This document shows, piece by piece, positions 46,176-56,475 of a stretch of 64,000 nucleotides of DNA (the stretch's first letter is position 1; each line of letters opens with the position of its first letter). The notes beneath the pieces were generated by a model. It had not been told where the DNA came from. It did no database searches and was given only the letters and a program-made list of their open reading frames with translations. A program made the position numbers and the translations under genes. The stretch comes from Reticulitermes speratus (taxonomy: Eukaryota; Arthropoda; Insecta; Blattodea; Rhinotermitidae): contig JAJKFL010000031.1 in assembly GCA_021186555.1 (NCBI GenBank), positions 24,176,452 through 24,240,451 on the forward strand, given 5' to 3'.

Positions 46176-47284
46176 TTATTTTGCAGTTATTTAAAATAAC
46201 CCATGTATCAAATGCTGAAAGTTTGATCTTGTAGGTATATTGACGCATTAAATCTTAAGTGTTCAAACAGCTGTATATTCAGTGCTGTTGTAGGATAAAC
46301 CAAGTTGTGTCGCCTTTCGAATCCATCCCGACGGAAAATTATGTTCAGTTTGTGTATTTTATATGTAAAACAAACTCGTAGTTATTTGAAATTTTCAATG
46401 ACAAAGTCAGCGTAATTCCTTCTACTTCATTTTATCATCGTGTTTTTAACAATTCTGCTCTCCTTGAAACAGTTTTCGCGATTTTTTTTTTCGGGCTGTA
46501 TTAATTTGCTTTATTACAGCCCGGCCACAGTCTGTCTTTATGTTCTGCTCCTCGAACCAATTATCAGAAGGAGACCCTGAAATGGGAAAATTATACAGCA
46601 CTGCAAATGGAAACGCAAATGTTAGGGCAATATCAAAATGACGTCACAAGGAAATATGTTCTTGGGGTGTAGAGGAGGGCTCTCTTTAGTCTTCCCTTAC
46701 TTTTCTGCCTTTATCTGTCTTTTATTTAATACCTTGGAACAAAAAGTATGCAAGAAAAGAGATGCGGGTCTCTGGAGGAGACAATATATGTTATTATGAA
46801 CAAGGGATCGCCTTCAAGGACATACATAAATATCGTGTGGAGGATCACCTGTGGGGGGCATTACGGCTATAATATTGGGGGAGCTGAGTCGGACACCTTG
46901 AAAACTAAAGTCTCTGCGCTGTCTGTTGCAGAGACAAATTAACAATAAATTAATGCTTAACGGTCAGAATAAATTTCACAGATTGTCAAGTGCATCAAGT
47001 CGAACCCACCTGCATGCTCTATGACAGCTGTAAGTATACGGTCATAAATGCTGAGTTGGGGAGGCCTCTAATAACAATATCTTACCGGGTTTCGTGAAAA
47101 TTAGGCAATTTTTTTTTCTAAAGTTTAAAACTGTAACGCATGGATACTCACAGAAGCAGAAAGCCGCAAGTCAAGTCTCTGGTCTTGAGGAAATGCAGTA
47201 GGCTGAAATTAGGTAGTAGGCAGTGTGTGGAGTTATTTTATGAACTGAGTGTCACACAGTCCTGCTTGAGAAGCCAGCACTCCC
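46176..47284. other. No recognised element
   Basis: May hold further decayed LINE-3 sequence up to about 46440, but I could not follow a frame. A short hairpin, CGGGCTGTA/TACAGCCCG, lies at about 46492-46523. Confidence 0.35.
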
Positions 47285-47580
47285 TCAGATAGTGAAGACA
47301 TTTTCCGGAACCCGAAATTTCATTACCGTGCTCACAAGAGCCCGTAACATGTCCCTATCCTGAGCCAGATCAATCCAGTCCACTTCCCCTCATCTTATAT
47401 ATAAAGATCAATTTTAATGGTGTCCTCCCATCTACACCTGTAACTTCCAAGTAGATTCTTTTCACTCAGGGTTTCCCTCCAAAACTCTGTCTGCATGTCT
47501 CTTCTCCCTCTTACGTGCTACATACCCCGCACATCTTATTCTTCTTGATGTTTATCACCCTAATTATAGTATGTACTAAA
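47285..47580 (-). mobile_element. LINE-1 copy, 3' part, moderately diverged
   Basis: Aligns with 320-600 of the first copy: TTTCATTACCGTGCTCACAA, GTCCCTATCCTGAGCCAGAT, CCTCCCATCTACACCTG and CCCGCACATCTTATTCTTCT in order. The coding frame is broken by indels. Confidence 0.75.
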
Positions 47581-47829
47581 TTTGAGAAGTTATGTGTTCT
47601 TGTTGATGGCGGTGTGTAGGATATATTTGTTTCCTGATATCGTTTTATTTACCAACGGCCATCTGTGATTTGTTTATTCTTGTGTACTTAACTGTGCGTT
47701 TCAAATTGCCTAGGCCAAGTATCGTAGAGCGCTATGCTTACTGAGAATGATGAATTTAAATTGTGTGGGAGGAAGCTTTCGCGTCATTTTTGAGTTAGTT
47801 TCTTTGTATTTGTCTTAAGGGAATGTGCA

Positions 47830-48020
47830 ACTACACAGAACATCCTCGGAACCTCCCCTGTCGATACCGAGCTTTCGGGACAGACTTTCGGTCCCATATT
47901 CAAAGGTAAAGGGAGTTCTTGTCCCTTGAATATGGGACCGACAGGCTGTCCCGAAACGTCGGTAACAAATTAGCAACCTACGCCGTGTAACATCCCAGAG
48001 GAGCGAAGTCCTCAACTAAG
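47830..48020. mobile_element. Fold-back FB1 relative
   Basis: The centre is GGGACAGACTTTCGGTCCCA mirrored by TGGGACCGACAGGCTGTCCC, then GAAACGTCGGTAACAAATTA as in FB1 and CCCAGAGGAGCGAAGTCC near the right end. The left arm has lost its outer part. Confidence 0.7.
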
Positions 48021-48730
48021 TGTCAGTAGAACCGGAAGGAAAGCTGAACGTCACTGACACCAAAAAACGACAGACTTCAGCCTCTTTCGATCACCCGCCA
48101 GTTTTACAGTCTCATTCCTCAAGCCCGTTTTGCAAAATCATTGACCACAACGTGTTCTCTTTGTGTTCCTTTTCCCGATCCTATATGCCTAGCCCATTAC
48201 ACTCTGTTAGTCTCCACCACTTAGCTGTAGTCTATTCACATATTATATAATTTTGCCATGGAGTTTGTTAAACAGGCAACAAATAACAGTATATTCTTTT
48301 CAAAACGTATGATGTTATCACGCCTTCTAGTATTGCATGTTTGTGATATGTTATTTATTGCCCTCTTGACTCTCACCCAACGGATTTAGTGCGGTAAGTA
48401 AAGCACTTCTCTTCCAGTCACTTATGAATATTTTGTTTTTCCTTACGGTAAATTTGTGGTAAAGATAAATTAAACTGAAGCAAGCCTCACTCACCAATGT
48501 CTTTTGCATCTGTGAAATGAAATATACTAAGGAATACTTTCCAACCCGTCGTATTGTGGTAGAATTTCTGGAAAGACGTTATTTACGTCATCATACGCTC
48601 TGCTAGTCCCAGACTGAATAGAGGTTTCAGTACTTCTTTTCGTCATTATCGAATAATTTTATAAATTAATACAGTTAGAAGTTTTAACACTCAGGTTTTT
48701 TATTTATGTCGGTGGATGGATGAGCTCATC
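48021..48730. other. No recognised element
   Basis: No named feature. Confidence 0.35.
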
Positions 48731-48937
48731 AACCTTTTAAAGTCTAATGGTTACTTGATGCACCAACAGGTGTAACGTTCAAAAATTCTACATTCTGCAC
48801 TCACTGTATTTATGTGTATTGTATTTATATTAGAACAAACAGCGACTTTTGCCTTAACCGAGATGAAAAGTGTTTACTGCGCGGTACGAACTGGGTCTTT
48901 AAATGAAACAGTTTACGCTTCGTCTTTAAAGGGTTAA
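48731..48937. mobile_element. TTAA-type MITE
   Basis: Left AACCTTTTAAAGTCTAAT, right GCTTCGTCTTTAAAGGGTTAA with TTAA at 48934-48937. Interior GTGTTTACTGCGCGGTACGA is shared with the 3161 copy. Confidence 0.7.
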
Positions 48938-49044
48938 TAATGACACTACATTGTAGGCCTTAGCTTTCGTTCTCATAACCATTTATTTGAATTAGGCGAC
49001 TGTGTAATAACTCAAGAGAACCAGAAATTTATATTATACTCAGT

Positions 49045-49125
49045 CTAAACACAACTTTCATTTCTTAAACATAACCAGCTACATGTTTCGGCCGATATAT
49101 GGCAATCGTCAGCCCGATCGCAAAA
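49045..49125 (-). mobile_element. Single arm of the hammerhead-like fold-back family
   Basis: CAGTCTAAACACAACTTTCA resembles the outer end of fold-back B; then reverse GAAAC at 49085-49089 and reverse CTGACGA at 49106-49112 enclose a hairpin-like TGCC...GGCC. I found no mirrored arm nearby. Confidence 0.55.
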
Positions 49126-49426
49126 ACAAAATTCAAGATAAGTTGCAAACGACAGTATTTCGCTTGCTGGTTGGACTGATTTTAAAAATGAAATCTAACG
49201 ACAGTAGATACTCTGTGTATGTGTATTTGTCGTCACAGTATCCTTGGTACTAAAACACTTGGCATTGGTAGAGTAAGCTGCTTTCGACTATACATGTGTT
49301 GCGTCGTGAGAGCTGGAAGAACATCCAGCATCATTAAATACACAAGATGCTAAAACGAGTATAGCACGCCATAAAACATTGTTATTCTTCGAAAATAGTA
49401 TTTTTGCCTGATGTACTTTTGCTTAT

Positions 49427-49665
49427 CCTTGATTTCAGGCTTCCGCCGCGATGTTGATGAAATCTGCGGTCTTCTGGGGCATCACGCGGCGTCGTGTGGT
49501 AATTGTTTACCGACGTTTCGGGACAATGTATCGGTTCAATCTTCACGGGTCAAGAGTCCGAGTAGGAACTCTCGACCCTGTGAAGATGGGACCGATACGT
49601 TGTCCCGAAACGTCGGTAAACAAATTGCCACCCGGCCCCGCGTAATGCCCCAGAAGACCGCAGAT
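49427..49665. mobile_element. Fold-back FB1, copy c
   Basis: CCTTGATTTCAGGCTTCCGC lead-in, left arm with GTTTACCGACGTTTCGGGAC, a 150-bp partly self-complementary centre, and right arm to CCCCAGAAGACCGCAGAT. A perfect 13-bp target duplication, TACTTTTGCTTAT, lies at 49414-49426 and 49666-49678. Confidence 0.92.
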
Positions 49666-49678
49666 TACTTTTGCTTAT

Positions 49679-50059
49679 ATTCTCCATAATATATAAGTAG
49701 TATGTCGGTACCCACTGTTTATGTTACCAGTTCTCTTGATAGCAATTAATTTAATTGGCATCGTTTGACACGTGGACATGTCTGTGCGGTCTGCATTTCG
49801 TTGATATTTTAGTTTTGTAATCACAAATTGAAGCTCGTGAATAGTTTTATTTGTGTTGGGTTTTCCGTGTCTGTGTGCATCGTTACACATGCTTCACTAC
49901 CATATCAGGAACATGGCTTAATTTTATGTGAATTATTAAATAAATGTCACATGTGTCTGTTTATTGTCAGTGTAAGGACGGCAGCAAAACTCTTGTCTGG
50001 CCGTAGCCATATTAGTGCCTTTGTTCAACATTTAGCTTAATAAAACTGTAAAAATCTAT
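49679..50059. other. No recognised element
   Basis: No named feature. Confidence 0.3.
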
Positions 50060-50346
50060 CCCATTACAGGCCTGGACAGGCTCTTAGCGCTCCAGGAGCT
50101 TGAGACTCCCGGAATTAGTAGATAATTGACACATGATGGTGGCAAGGTTGTCAGCCCTACGGCCGCCTTTACCTCCACGAACTAACCCTGGTACTCATTT
50201 CTGTTAGAGGCTGAGTCGACCTCAGGGCCATAATGCGATCTAAAGGATTAAGTACATGAAAAATCCTAATTATCCCATCGGGAATCGAACCCGCGACCTT
50301 CCGGCTTGTAGCGCAGTGTCTCAATCAACTGCGCCACCGCAACACA
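50060..50346 (-). mobile_element. SINE-C, full length
   Basis: In reverse: head GTTGCGGTGGCGCAGTTGAT, B box GGGTTCGATTCCC, central domain (GAGTACCAGGGTTAGTTCGT, GGTAAAGGCGGCCGTAGGGC) and tail to GGCCTGTAATGGG. Moderately diverged. Confidence 0.88.
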
Positions 50347-51094
50347 AATTAATTTAAACCCTATGATTGGCCAGCAAAACCGGATTCGTTATGTAGCTGC
50401 TAGCTCTGATCAATCTCAGTTACAGTGCGCGTTAGCGACTCTTTGCAGCCGGACGTGTTGGGCGGACAGACGGATGACGGACTGACAAAAGCCGTGTGCA
50501 CGTAATACGTTCTTTGTGTTACACGTCACTCCATATTAAAACGGTAATGGTACGTGCACGTCTGGATGTGGCAGCTTAGCCTTTTCTGCAAGCTCCTAAG
50601 CCGTGTATTGACCAGGAGCTGAACTGGCTACAAGATATGGCACCTGTCGATCAGTCTTTTAATAAAGCGCGGCTGTAGCCTCTAGCCTGCGCCCGGAGTT
50701 ATGAGAATATTGTATTTAACATTCCTGTATCTCGGAACACCGTGACAGTTGCGTCGTGTAGCAGATATTTCTATTTACGTCAGCTTGTCTCAAACGTCAT
50801 GACACGGTAATTGGAATTCAAATTCCTTTCAACATGTTTAACAATAATTCCACACGTGTTACAATCTCAGTGCTATTTTTTCAGTAGTGCTCACTTTAAG
50901 TTTCGTTGTTTGTGCTACTGTTATTACCTCGTTATTATCTCAAATTAATTTGTATTTATTATATACGCAGCGTTTAAATAGCGATAATTAATTCGGTTTT
51001 ATTTATTTTTGTCTTGTTATTTATTTACTACTTTCTAAAATTTTAGTGTGTTAACTTTTGCTGTAAGCTTAATATTTCAGTAAATTATTTCAAT
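50347..51094. other. No recognised element; somewhat CpG-rich 50400-50720
   Basis: A TCAGTT motif at 50416 and raised CpG recall a promoter, but no ATG, exon or DPE-like spacing supports it. Confidence 0.35.
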
Positions 51095-51218
51095 CAGTGA
51101 TGTTCAACTCGCGGTCCTCCAGGTTGTGTTATGCGGCCCGCGGCCACATTTTTAAATTACGTATATATAGAATATACGAAAGTAAAACATAATTTAGGCT
51201 GGTTTTGTTTGTGGTGAA

Positions 51219-51862
51219 GGGCCCCGCAGCAGAAGCTACGGACGCACCGCAGTCTTAAGGCTTATTTGCAACCCTGTGATGTAGATGAAGAGAAAGATGA
51301 TCAGTTTTTTTTTCATTTTTCCAAGTAATGGAGCACCGGTAGAATGAAATTGACAGAGGAAAACCGAAGTACTCTGGGAAAAACCTGTCCCAATGCCACT
51401 TTGTCCACCACAAATCCCACATGGGCAGCCCCGGGATTTTTTTATTCATTAACCTGTCCGGGTTTTTTTCCCCTTTGATCCATTTTTGTACTGTTTAAAT
51501 CCTTTCGTCCTTCATGTCACTTTACGTTCATTTACCGCCCTTACAACAAACACAACACAAACATCCATGCCCCCGGTGGGAATTTTTTTTTTTTGCCTGT
51601 CCGGGGTTTTTTCCCCTTTGATCCATTTTTGTCTGTTTAAATCCTTTCGTCCTTCATGTCACTTTACGTTCCTGCTACCGTCCTTACAACTAACACAACA
51701 CAAACATCCATGCCCGCGGTGGGATTCGAACCCACGATCCTAGTAAGCGAGCGGCCGCAGACCCACGCCTTAGACCTCACGGCCACTGAGATCGGCATGG
51801 ATCGAACCCGGGCCTCCGCGGTGGTAGGCCTGCGACTAACCGCCTGAGCCATGGCACGGCCT
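51219..51862 (-). mobile_element. SINE-E, split by a SINE-B dimer
   Basis: The 3' part (GCCCCGCAGCAGAAGCTACG to CCACAAATCCCACATGGG) is at 51219-51436 and the tRNA head (CGAACCCGGGCCTCCGCGGT to GAGCCATGGCACGGCC) at 51798-51862. The interruption is in or next to the B-box region. Confidence 0.85.
51437..51797 (-). mobile_element. SINE-B dimer: one tRNA head, two body-B copies
   Basis: In reverse: head GCCGATCTCAGTGGCCGTGA, B box GGGTTCGAATCCC, body B (with GACATGAAGGACGAAAGG), an A tail, then at about 51586 TTCCCACCGGGGGCATGG and a second body B with its own A tail. The internal A-tail/TCCCACC junction is at the same place as in the chimera at 24144-24551. Confidence 0.85.
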
Positions 51863-51977
51863 TAACTTAGACTGTTAGGTATATCACTTATTTGATTTTA
51901 CAAGTGCGGCCAGCGCACCGGCCCACAATAACTGTTTTGAGCCTTTGTCAGGAACGTTGGACACCCGTGATGTAAAT

Positions 51978-52384
51978 GGAAGATGTGAATTTGTATGTCG
52001 ATTAGTTTGTGTAGAAGCCTACTTTTTTACATTGACACAAACACCACACACAGCCTTACATCAGCACATGGCCTGGTGTGCCGTGTGGCAACTCATTTCC
52101 AGGATGCCACCACCCGAAAAATGTTGAGGATATCTTTTGTACTTTACTGTCTGAAGCACAGTGGGTGTGATGTGGCTGGTCGTGTTTGCTGTTAAATACA
52201 TACTTGAGAATTTGTCAGGGCTATTGTAGTATTGTGTGCAGTTAGTTACGTGTTGCAGGTAACTTAGTACAACTTGTAAGTTTAATGAAAGTGTTTAAAA
52301 ACATAGTGTTTAAATTATTAGCGGGAGAGATTTAAAACAAAGACTTATATCTTCAGGTAAAACATAGTTTTTTTATGGCTTTTA
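51978..52384. other. No recognised element
   Basis: No named feature. Confidence 0.3.
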
Positions 52385-52510
52385 ATATTTAATAGGCCTG
52401 ATAATGGCTTAATTGATAAGCCGAAACTTGTAACCTGTAAATTTGTCAATTTTGTTGTGCATGACATTGGTTTGGAATATATATATCGAAAACTTTTATT
52501 AATCACTGTC
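52385..52510 (+). mobile_element. Single diverged arm of the hammerhead-like family
   Basis: CTGATAA, hairpin GGCTTA/TAAGCC, GAAAC at 52398-52427, with the invariant G of CTGANGA replaced. No mirrored arm seen. Confidence 0.4.
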
Positions 52511-53532
52511 CAGGTTGAGATCACGTGAATTGTGCTGAATATGACAACGTGAATTAGATGTCTGTAGACTTTGAAGAAATTATGTGTGATGTACTACACA
52601 GGTACCGTTCGCTGTACCCAATTTAGACTTGTGTGCACGAGTATCTAAGCATCAAGCTGTAATGGATTTCCCGGAACAAGTATGTAGTACCCTGCCTTTC
52701 TAGGTGTAAACTTAACTCTAGTGACCTGAGGGAAATGGTCTATTGTCTTGTTACTTAGATAGTGTTGTTTATTATGCGCTGCTTCTGTTGACGGTTAGTT
52801 CCTCTTTGTTTTCAGTCTTCATATTTTGTTTCTGCCTACTTTCTTTTACATCTTACTTCTTTAAATTATTTTTACTGTCTGACAGCAAGTAGAGAAGAGT
52901 TGCACACGGTAGAAGATAGAACTGAAATCGTGGCGTGGAGGTTAACGCCCCGATTTGGACACAGCTCGCTGATTTCTTCCGTGTTTCTTCTGATTTTACT
53001 CTTCTAAAACTTCAAAACACAATCGACGGTTACTTTTTACTCCTTGAATACAACATCTTTGCTGTCTTTAGTGTTTGTAAGACGGAAACATTCCAACGCT
53101 TTCGCTGGCCCTCCGAAACTGTCCCCACGTTTATTCCAACGCTCCGGAACTGCCCCCACGTTCCAGACAGATTGAATTAGTAGCCTACAAGTTGCCTGTA
53201 CATGTTGCAATTAGACTTCAGAATTCTGTTCACGGATCACAGGTGGTTCACAACGAAAATTGAATGTTAATTACTCTTTAATGTCTTCAGTGTCTGGCGT
53301 TTGTGTGGCTGTGACGAATGGCATTACAGATTACACAGTTGCCACCCAGTGGGATAATGACTTTGTTTCAGGTGGTAATGTGTGGAGTAGCTGTGTGCTT
53401 GTCTAAGATTGGTATGGGGATTAAGAAGGACAGCAACGTTCGTTCTTCACTGTGCACAAGGTAACAGTGCGGCATCTTTAACAGTCAGGTGTCACTTACC
53501 AGCTTCTTAGTCGTAGAGAATTTGGTTCACAT
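52511..53532. other. No recognised element
   Basis: A short imperfect tandem duplication, ATTCCAACGCT ... CCCCACGTT, lies at about 53088-53163. An 81-codon frame there has no features. Confidence 0.35.
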
Positions 53533-53543
53533 AAGGTAATGCC

Positions 53544-53802
53544 TGCCGATCTCAGTGGCCGTGCTGTCTAAAGCGTGGGTCTACGGCCTCTCGTTTGCTG
53601 AGATTTTGGGTTCGAATCACGCCGGGGGCATGGATGTCTGTCTCTTGTGAGTGTTGTGTGTTGTCAGGTAGAGGTCTCTGCGACGAGCTGGTCACTCGTC
53701 CAGAGGAGTCCTATCTGAATGTGGTGTGTCTGAATGTGATCGTGAAGCCTCGAAAAACGAGGCGGCCTAGGCCCCCAAGGGGCTGTCGAGCCATTGAAAA
53801 AA
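53544..53802 (+). mobile_element. SINE-A, full length
   Basis: Complete head, B box GGGTTCGAATCACG, body and A tail. Target duplication AAGGTAATGCC (53533-53543) and AAGGTTATGCC (53803-53813). Confidence 0.92.
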
Positions 53803-53990
53803 AAGGTTATGCCTATATGACGCCAAAGTCTTCCCTTTCTTGTAAAAATACGGGTCCCTAAACAGCATATGTTTGTAGCTGTCTCTATTGAATTGATACA
53901 AAATGGGAATTACGTATTCTTTCTTTGTGGGATGGCAAATTTGGGATTCGAACTGTAAGACTGCCGGCTACACTATACTCGTGTGTATGC

Positions 53991-54253
53991 AATTTTCTTT
54001 CAATGGCTCGACAGCCCCTTGGGGGCCAAGGTCGCCTCATTTGTCGAGGCTTTACGATCACAATTTAGACACACGACACTCTGTAGGACTCCTCTGGACG
54101 AGGGATCAGCCCGTCGCAGAGACTTCTACCTGACAACACACAACATTCACAAGAGACAGATATTCATGCCTTCAGCGGGATTCGAACCCACAATCCCAGC
54201 AAGCGAGCGGCCGCAGACCCACGCCTTAGACCGCGCGGCCACTGGGATCGGCA
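53991..54253 (-). mobile_element. SINE-A, full length
   Basis: Inverted relative to its neighbour 188 bp upstream. A perfect 9-bp target duplication, TGTGTATGC, lies at 53982-53990 and 54254-54262. Confidence 0.92.
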
Positions 54254-54362
54254 TGTGTATGCTATACTCCGTTAAAGGTTGGAAAGTTGTGTCTAGGATA
54301 ACGTAAGAATTAAATTTGTTAATCCAAGGAGACGGGACAGTCGAAATATTACTTTTATCGAG

Positions 54363-54623
54363 TTTTTTTTTCTGTGGCGCAACAGCCCAACTCGGGCCTA
54401 GGCCGCCGCACTGTTGAGGTTTCTAGGTCACACTCAGTGAGACACACACACCCTGTAGGTCTCCTCTGAACGAGTGATCAGCCAGTCGTAGAGGTCGCTA
54501 CCTACAACACGCAACAAACACAAAATACGAATATCCATGCCTTCAGCGGGATTCGAACCCGCAGTCCTTGCAATCAAGAGGCCGCAAACCTACGCCTTAG
54601 ACCACGCTGCCACCGAGATCGGC
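54363..54623 (-). mobile_element. SINE-A, full length, more diverged
   Basis: Head GCCGATCTCGGTGGCAGCGT, B box GGGTTCGAATCCC, body with more substitutions than its neighbours. Target duplication TTTATCGAG / TTTAACGAG at 54354-54362 and 54624-54632. Confidence 0.9.
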
Positions 54624-54632
54624 TTTAACGAG

Positions 54633-55014
54633 GCTTTAGTTATACATTTTTAAATGTTAAATATCATTAAACAGTATCATGGCTTTCCGAATGCTGCAGA
54701 GGCATTGATTCATAACCATCATTTTGATACCAGTGTACAGAGGGAGTAGCTGTCGGCCAATTGTCGATATAGACAAAAATAAATGTTCAGTGTCCTCATG
54801 TGCTTAACTGATACAACCTTCAAACTGGCACTGACACGCTGTATGTGTTATCCTTAGTCAGAATTTACATCTCATACGGAGATTTGTTAGCGGGTAGAAA
54901 AGGACTTCAAGAAGGTAGGGAGACACCATTACGTAACCACAGCAAGAAGACTTGATGTTTAGTGCAACAGGCTCCAAGTGTTGTGGACTGTCTGTGAATC
55001 GCATATCTGACGAA
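54633..55014. other. No recognised element
   Basis: No named feature. Confidence 0.3.
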
Positions 55015-55016
55015 TA

Positions 55017-55621
55017 CAGGGCATACACAAAAGAATGGTGCGGTTTCAAAAGTGAATAAAAAATTTGTGTCTCACATTACACGGGCACAACATACACCGT
55101 CAGCGGCTGCAACTGTCCAAGTTTCTCATGCGCTACCAGCAGTTCGCTTCTCATTCTTACTGCGTGGCCGCGGGGCCAGTTTCAAAGATGGCGTTGCAGC
55201 AGGAGAAGGCTTTCTGTGTGCTCCGTTTTGAGGTGTCCAGATATGCAAATGGAGACAAGAACCTTCTCCCTTGGCCACCCCGTTCGCCAGATCTTACACC
55301 GTGCGACTTCTTTCTTTGGGGTTCGTTAAAGACAGCGTTTATGTACCACCATTGCCCACGTCCATCCATGAAATTCGTGATCGGATAACGCATGCACTGC
55401 AGGCCATTACAGCGGACATGCTACACCGGGTCTGGGATGAGTTTGATTACCGTGTGGATGTGTGTCGTGTGACCCAGGGTGCACACATTGAAGGATTGTA
55501 ATTACCAAATGAGAAACTTGGACAGTTGCCGCCGCTGACGGTGTATGTTGTGCCCGTGTAAGGTGAGAAATAAATTTTTTATTCACTTTTGAAACCGCAC
55601 CATTCTTTTGTGTATGCCCTG
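55017..55621 (+). mobile_element. Mariner-like DNA transposon, internally deleted, long TIRs
   Basis: CAGGGCATACACAAAAGAAT at the left and its reverse complement at the right, flanked by TA at 55015-55016 and 55622-55623. The inverted repeats extend for about 110 bp and are almost identical (through GGGCACAACATACACC and AACTGTCCAAGTTTCTCAT). The 605-bp length is about half that expected. A second copy starts at 63895. Confidence 0.92.
55188..55501 (+). pseudogene. Mariner-like transposase remnant, N- and C-terminal pieces fused
   Basis: Starts MALQQEKAFCVLRFEVSR, which looks like a transposase N-terminus, and passes directly to LLPWPPRSPDLTPCDFFLWG, the region of the third catalytic Asp. Most of the protein between is deleted. 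A one-base loss just after FFLWG shifts the frame; the C-terminus continues in the other frame as KDSVYVPPLPTSIHEIRDRI, then MLHRVWDEFDYRVDVCRV and GAHIEGL with a TAA at 55499-55501. The first two catalytic acidic residues are missing, so it cannot be active. Its intact ends could still be moved by an enzyme supplied elsewhere, which is inference. Confidence 0.85.
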
Positions 55622-55623
55622 TA

Positions 55624-56249
55624 TATTTGTGAATAGGGGTTTTCGTTTATCGTCAATTTGAAGCACCCGGTAACGAATATGAAGGTTTCGTTGTCTGCTA
55701 AATTGTGTATGGCCGGACTCTTTAATACCGCTAGATGATTTGATCATTGAAATGAAAATGCATTTCTCGCAATGAGGAATAAGAGAGGCGGGCTATGTAA
55801 TGTCTATCCCTCCAATTGCAGAGGATCTAAATTGTGCTGCGTGTTCATTAAATACCGAACCACGCCAATAGGCGTTTAATATCCAGCTATTACTCATAAA
55901 AGGTGAGTATTGGACACGTGAGGCACACATACGGGGCTCTTTGGTGATGAATTCAACATTAATTGGGGACTGGAGGGATTTATGTTGCGTTCATGCGTAA
56001 GGATATTTGGATCGTTGTGGCTGTACGGCTGATGTCATGCATACAGAACGCAGTTTATGAGCTGGTCATAGGCGAAAACCTGCGAGGTGTTCAGCGACCA
56101 GACATCACTTGTAACCTACTTTCCCGCTTAAAGATGTAAAGTCGTAGGATTTTAAGGTCACCATGCTGTCAGTGTGTGTGTCTGGGTGCCCTCCAACTTT
56201 AGCTTCTGAACCACATGACCGATTTTTACGAAATGTGGTGTAAACCTTC
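55624..56249. other. No recognised element
   Basis: No named feature. Confidence 0.35.
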
Positions 56250-56475
56250 CGACGATTTCAGGCTTCCGACGCGATGTTGATGAGATCTGCTCTCTTCTGG
56301 GATATTACGCGGCGTCGTGTTGTAATGGTTTACCGACGTTTCGGGACAACGTATCGGTCCCATATTCTAGGGTCGTCTTGACCCTGGGAGATGGGACCAA
56401 TATGTTGTCCCGAAACGTCGGTAAACAATTATCACACGATGCCGCGTAATATCCCAGAAGAGCGCAGATCTCACA
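56250..56475. mobile_element. Fold-back FB1, copy d
   Basis: Lead-in GATTTCAGGCTTCCGACGCG, left arm with TTTACCGACGTTTCGGGACA, centre with GGTCCCATATTCTAGGGTCG mirrored by GACCCTGGGAGATGGGACC, right arm to CCCAGAAGAGCGCAGATCTC. AAACCTT on both sides is the recognisable part of the target duplication. Confidence 0.9.

Larger units (their letters stand above)
51095..51969. mobile_element. hAT-like element remnant enclosing nested SINEs
   Basis: Left end CAGTGATGTTCAACTCGCGG with GCGGCCCGCGGCCACA inside; right end GTTGGACACCCGTG, an imperfect inverted match. ATTTCAAT (51087-51094) and ATGTAAAT (51970-51977) would be a decayed 8-bp target duplication, as hAT elements make. Only about 230 bp of the element itself remains; no transposase. 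Confidence 0.5.

Noticed and set aside
49411-49689. ORF with FRRDVDEICGLLGHHAASCG-like peptide
   Set aside because: It lies wholly inside fold-back FB1 copy c and recurs in the other FB1 copies in several frames; not a protein.
50400-50720. Second CpG-rich promoter
   Set aside because: CpG is only mildly raised, no coding exon or donor follows, and the initiator-like motif has no downstream element at the expected spacing.
52935-53180. ORF starting MEVNAPIWTQ as a transposase N-terminus
   Set aside because: Only the first few residues recall a mariner start; the rest has no helix-turn-helix or catalytic features, and no terminal repeats are present.
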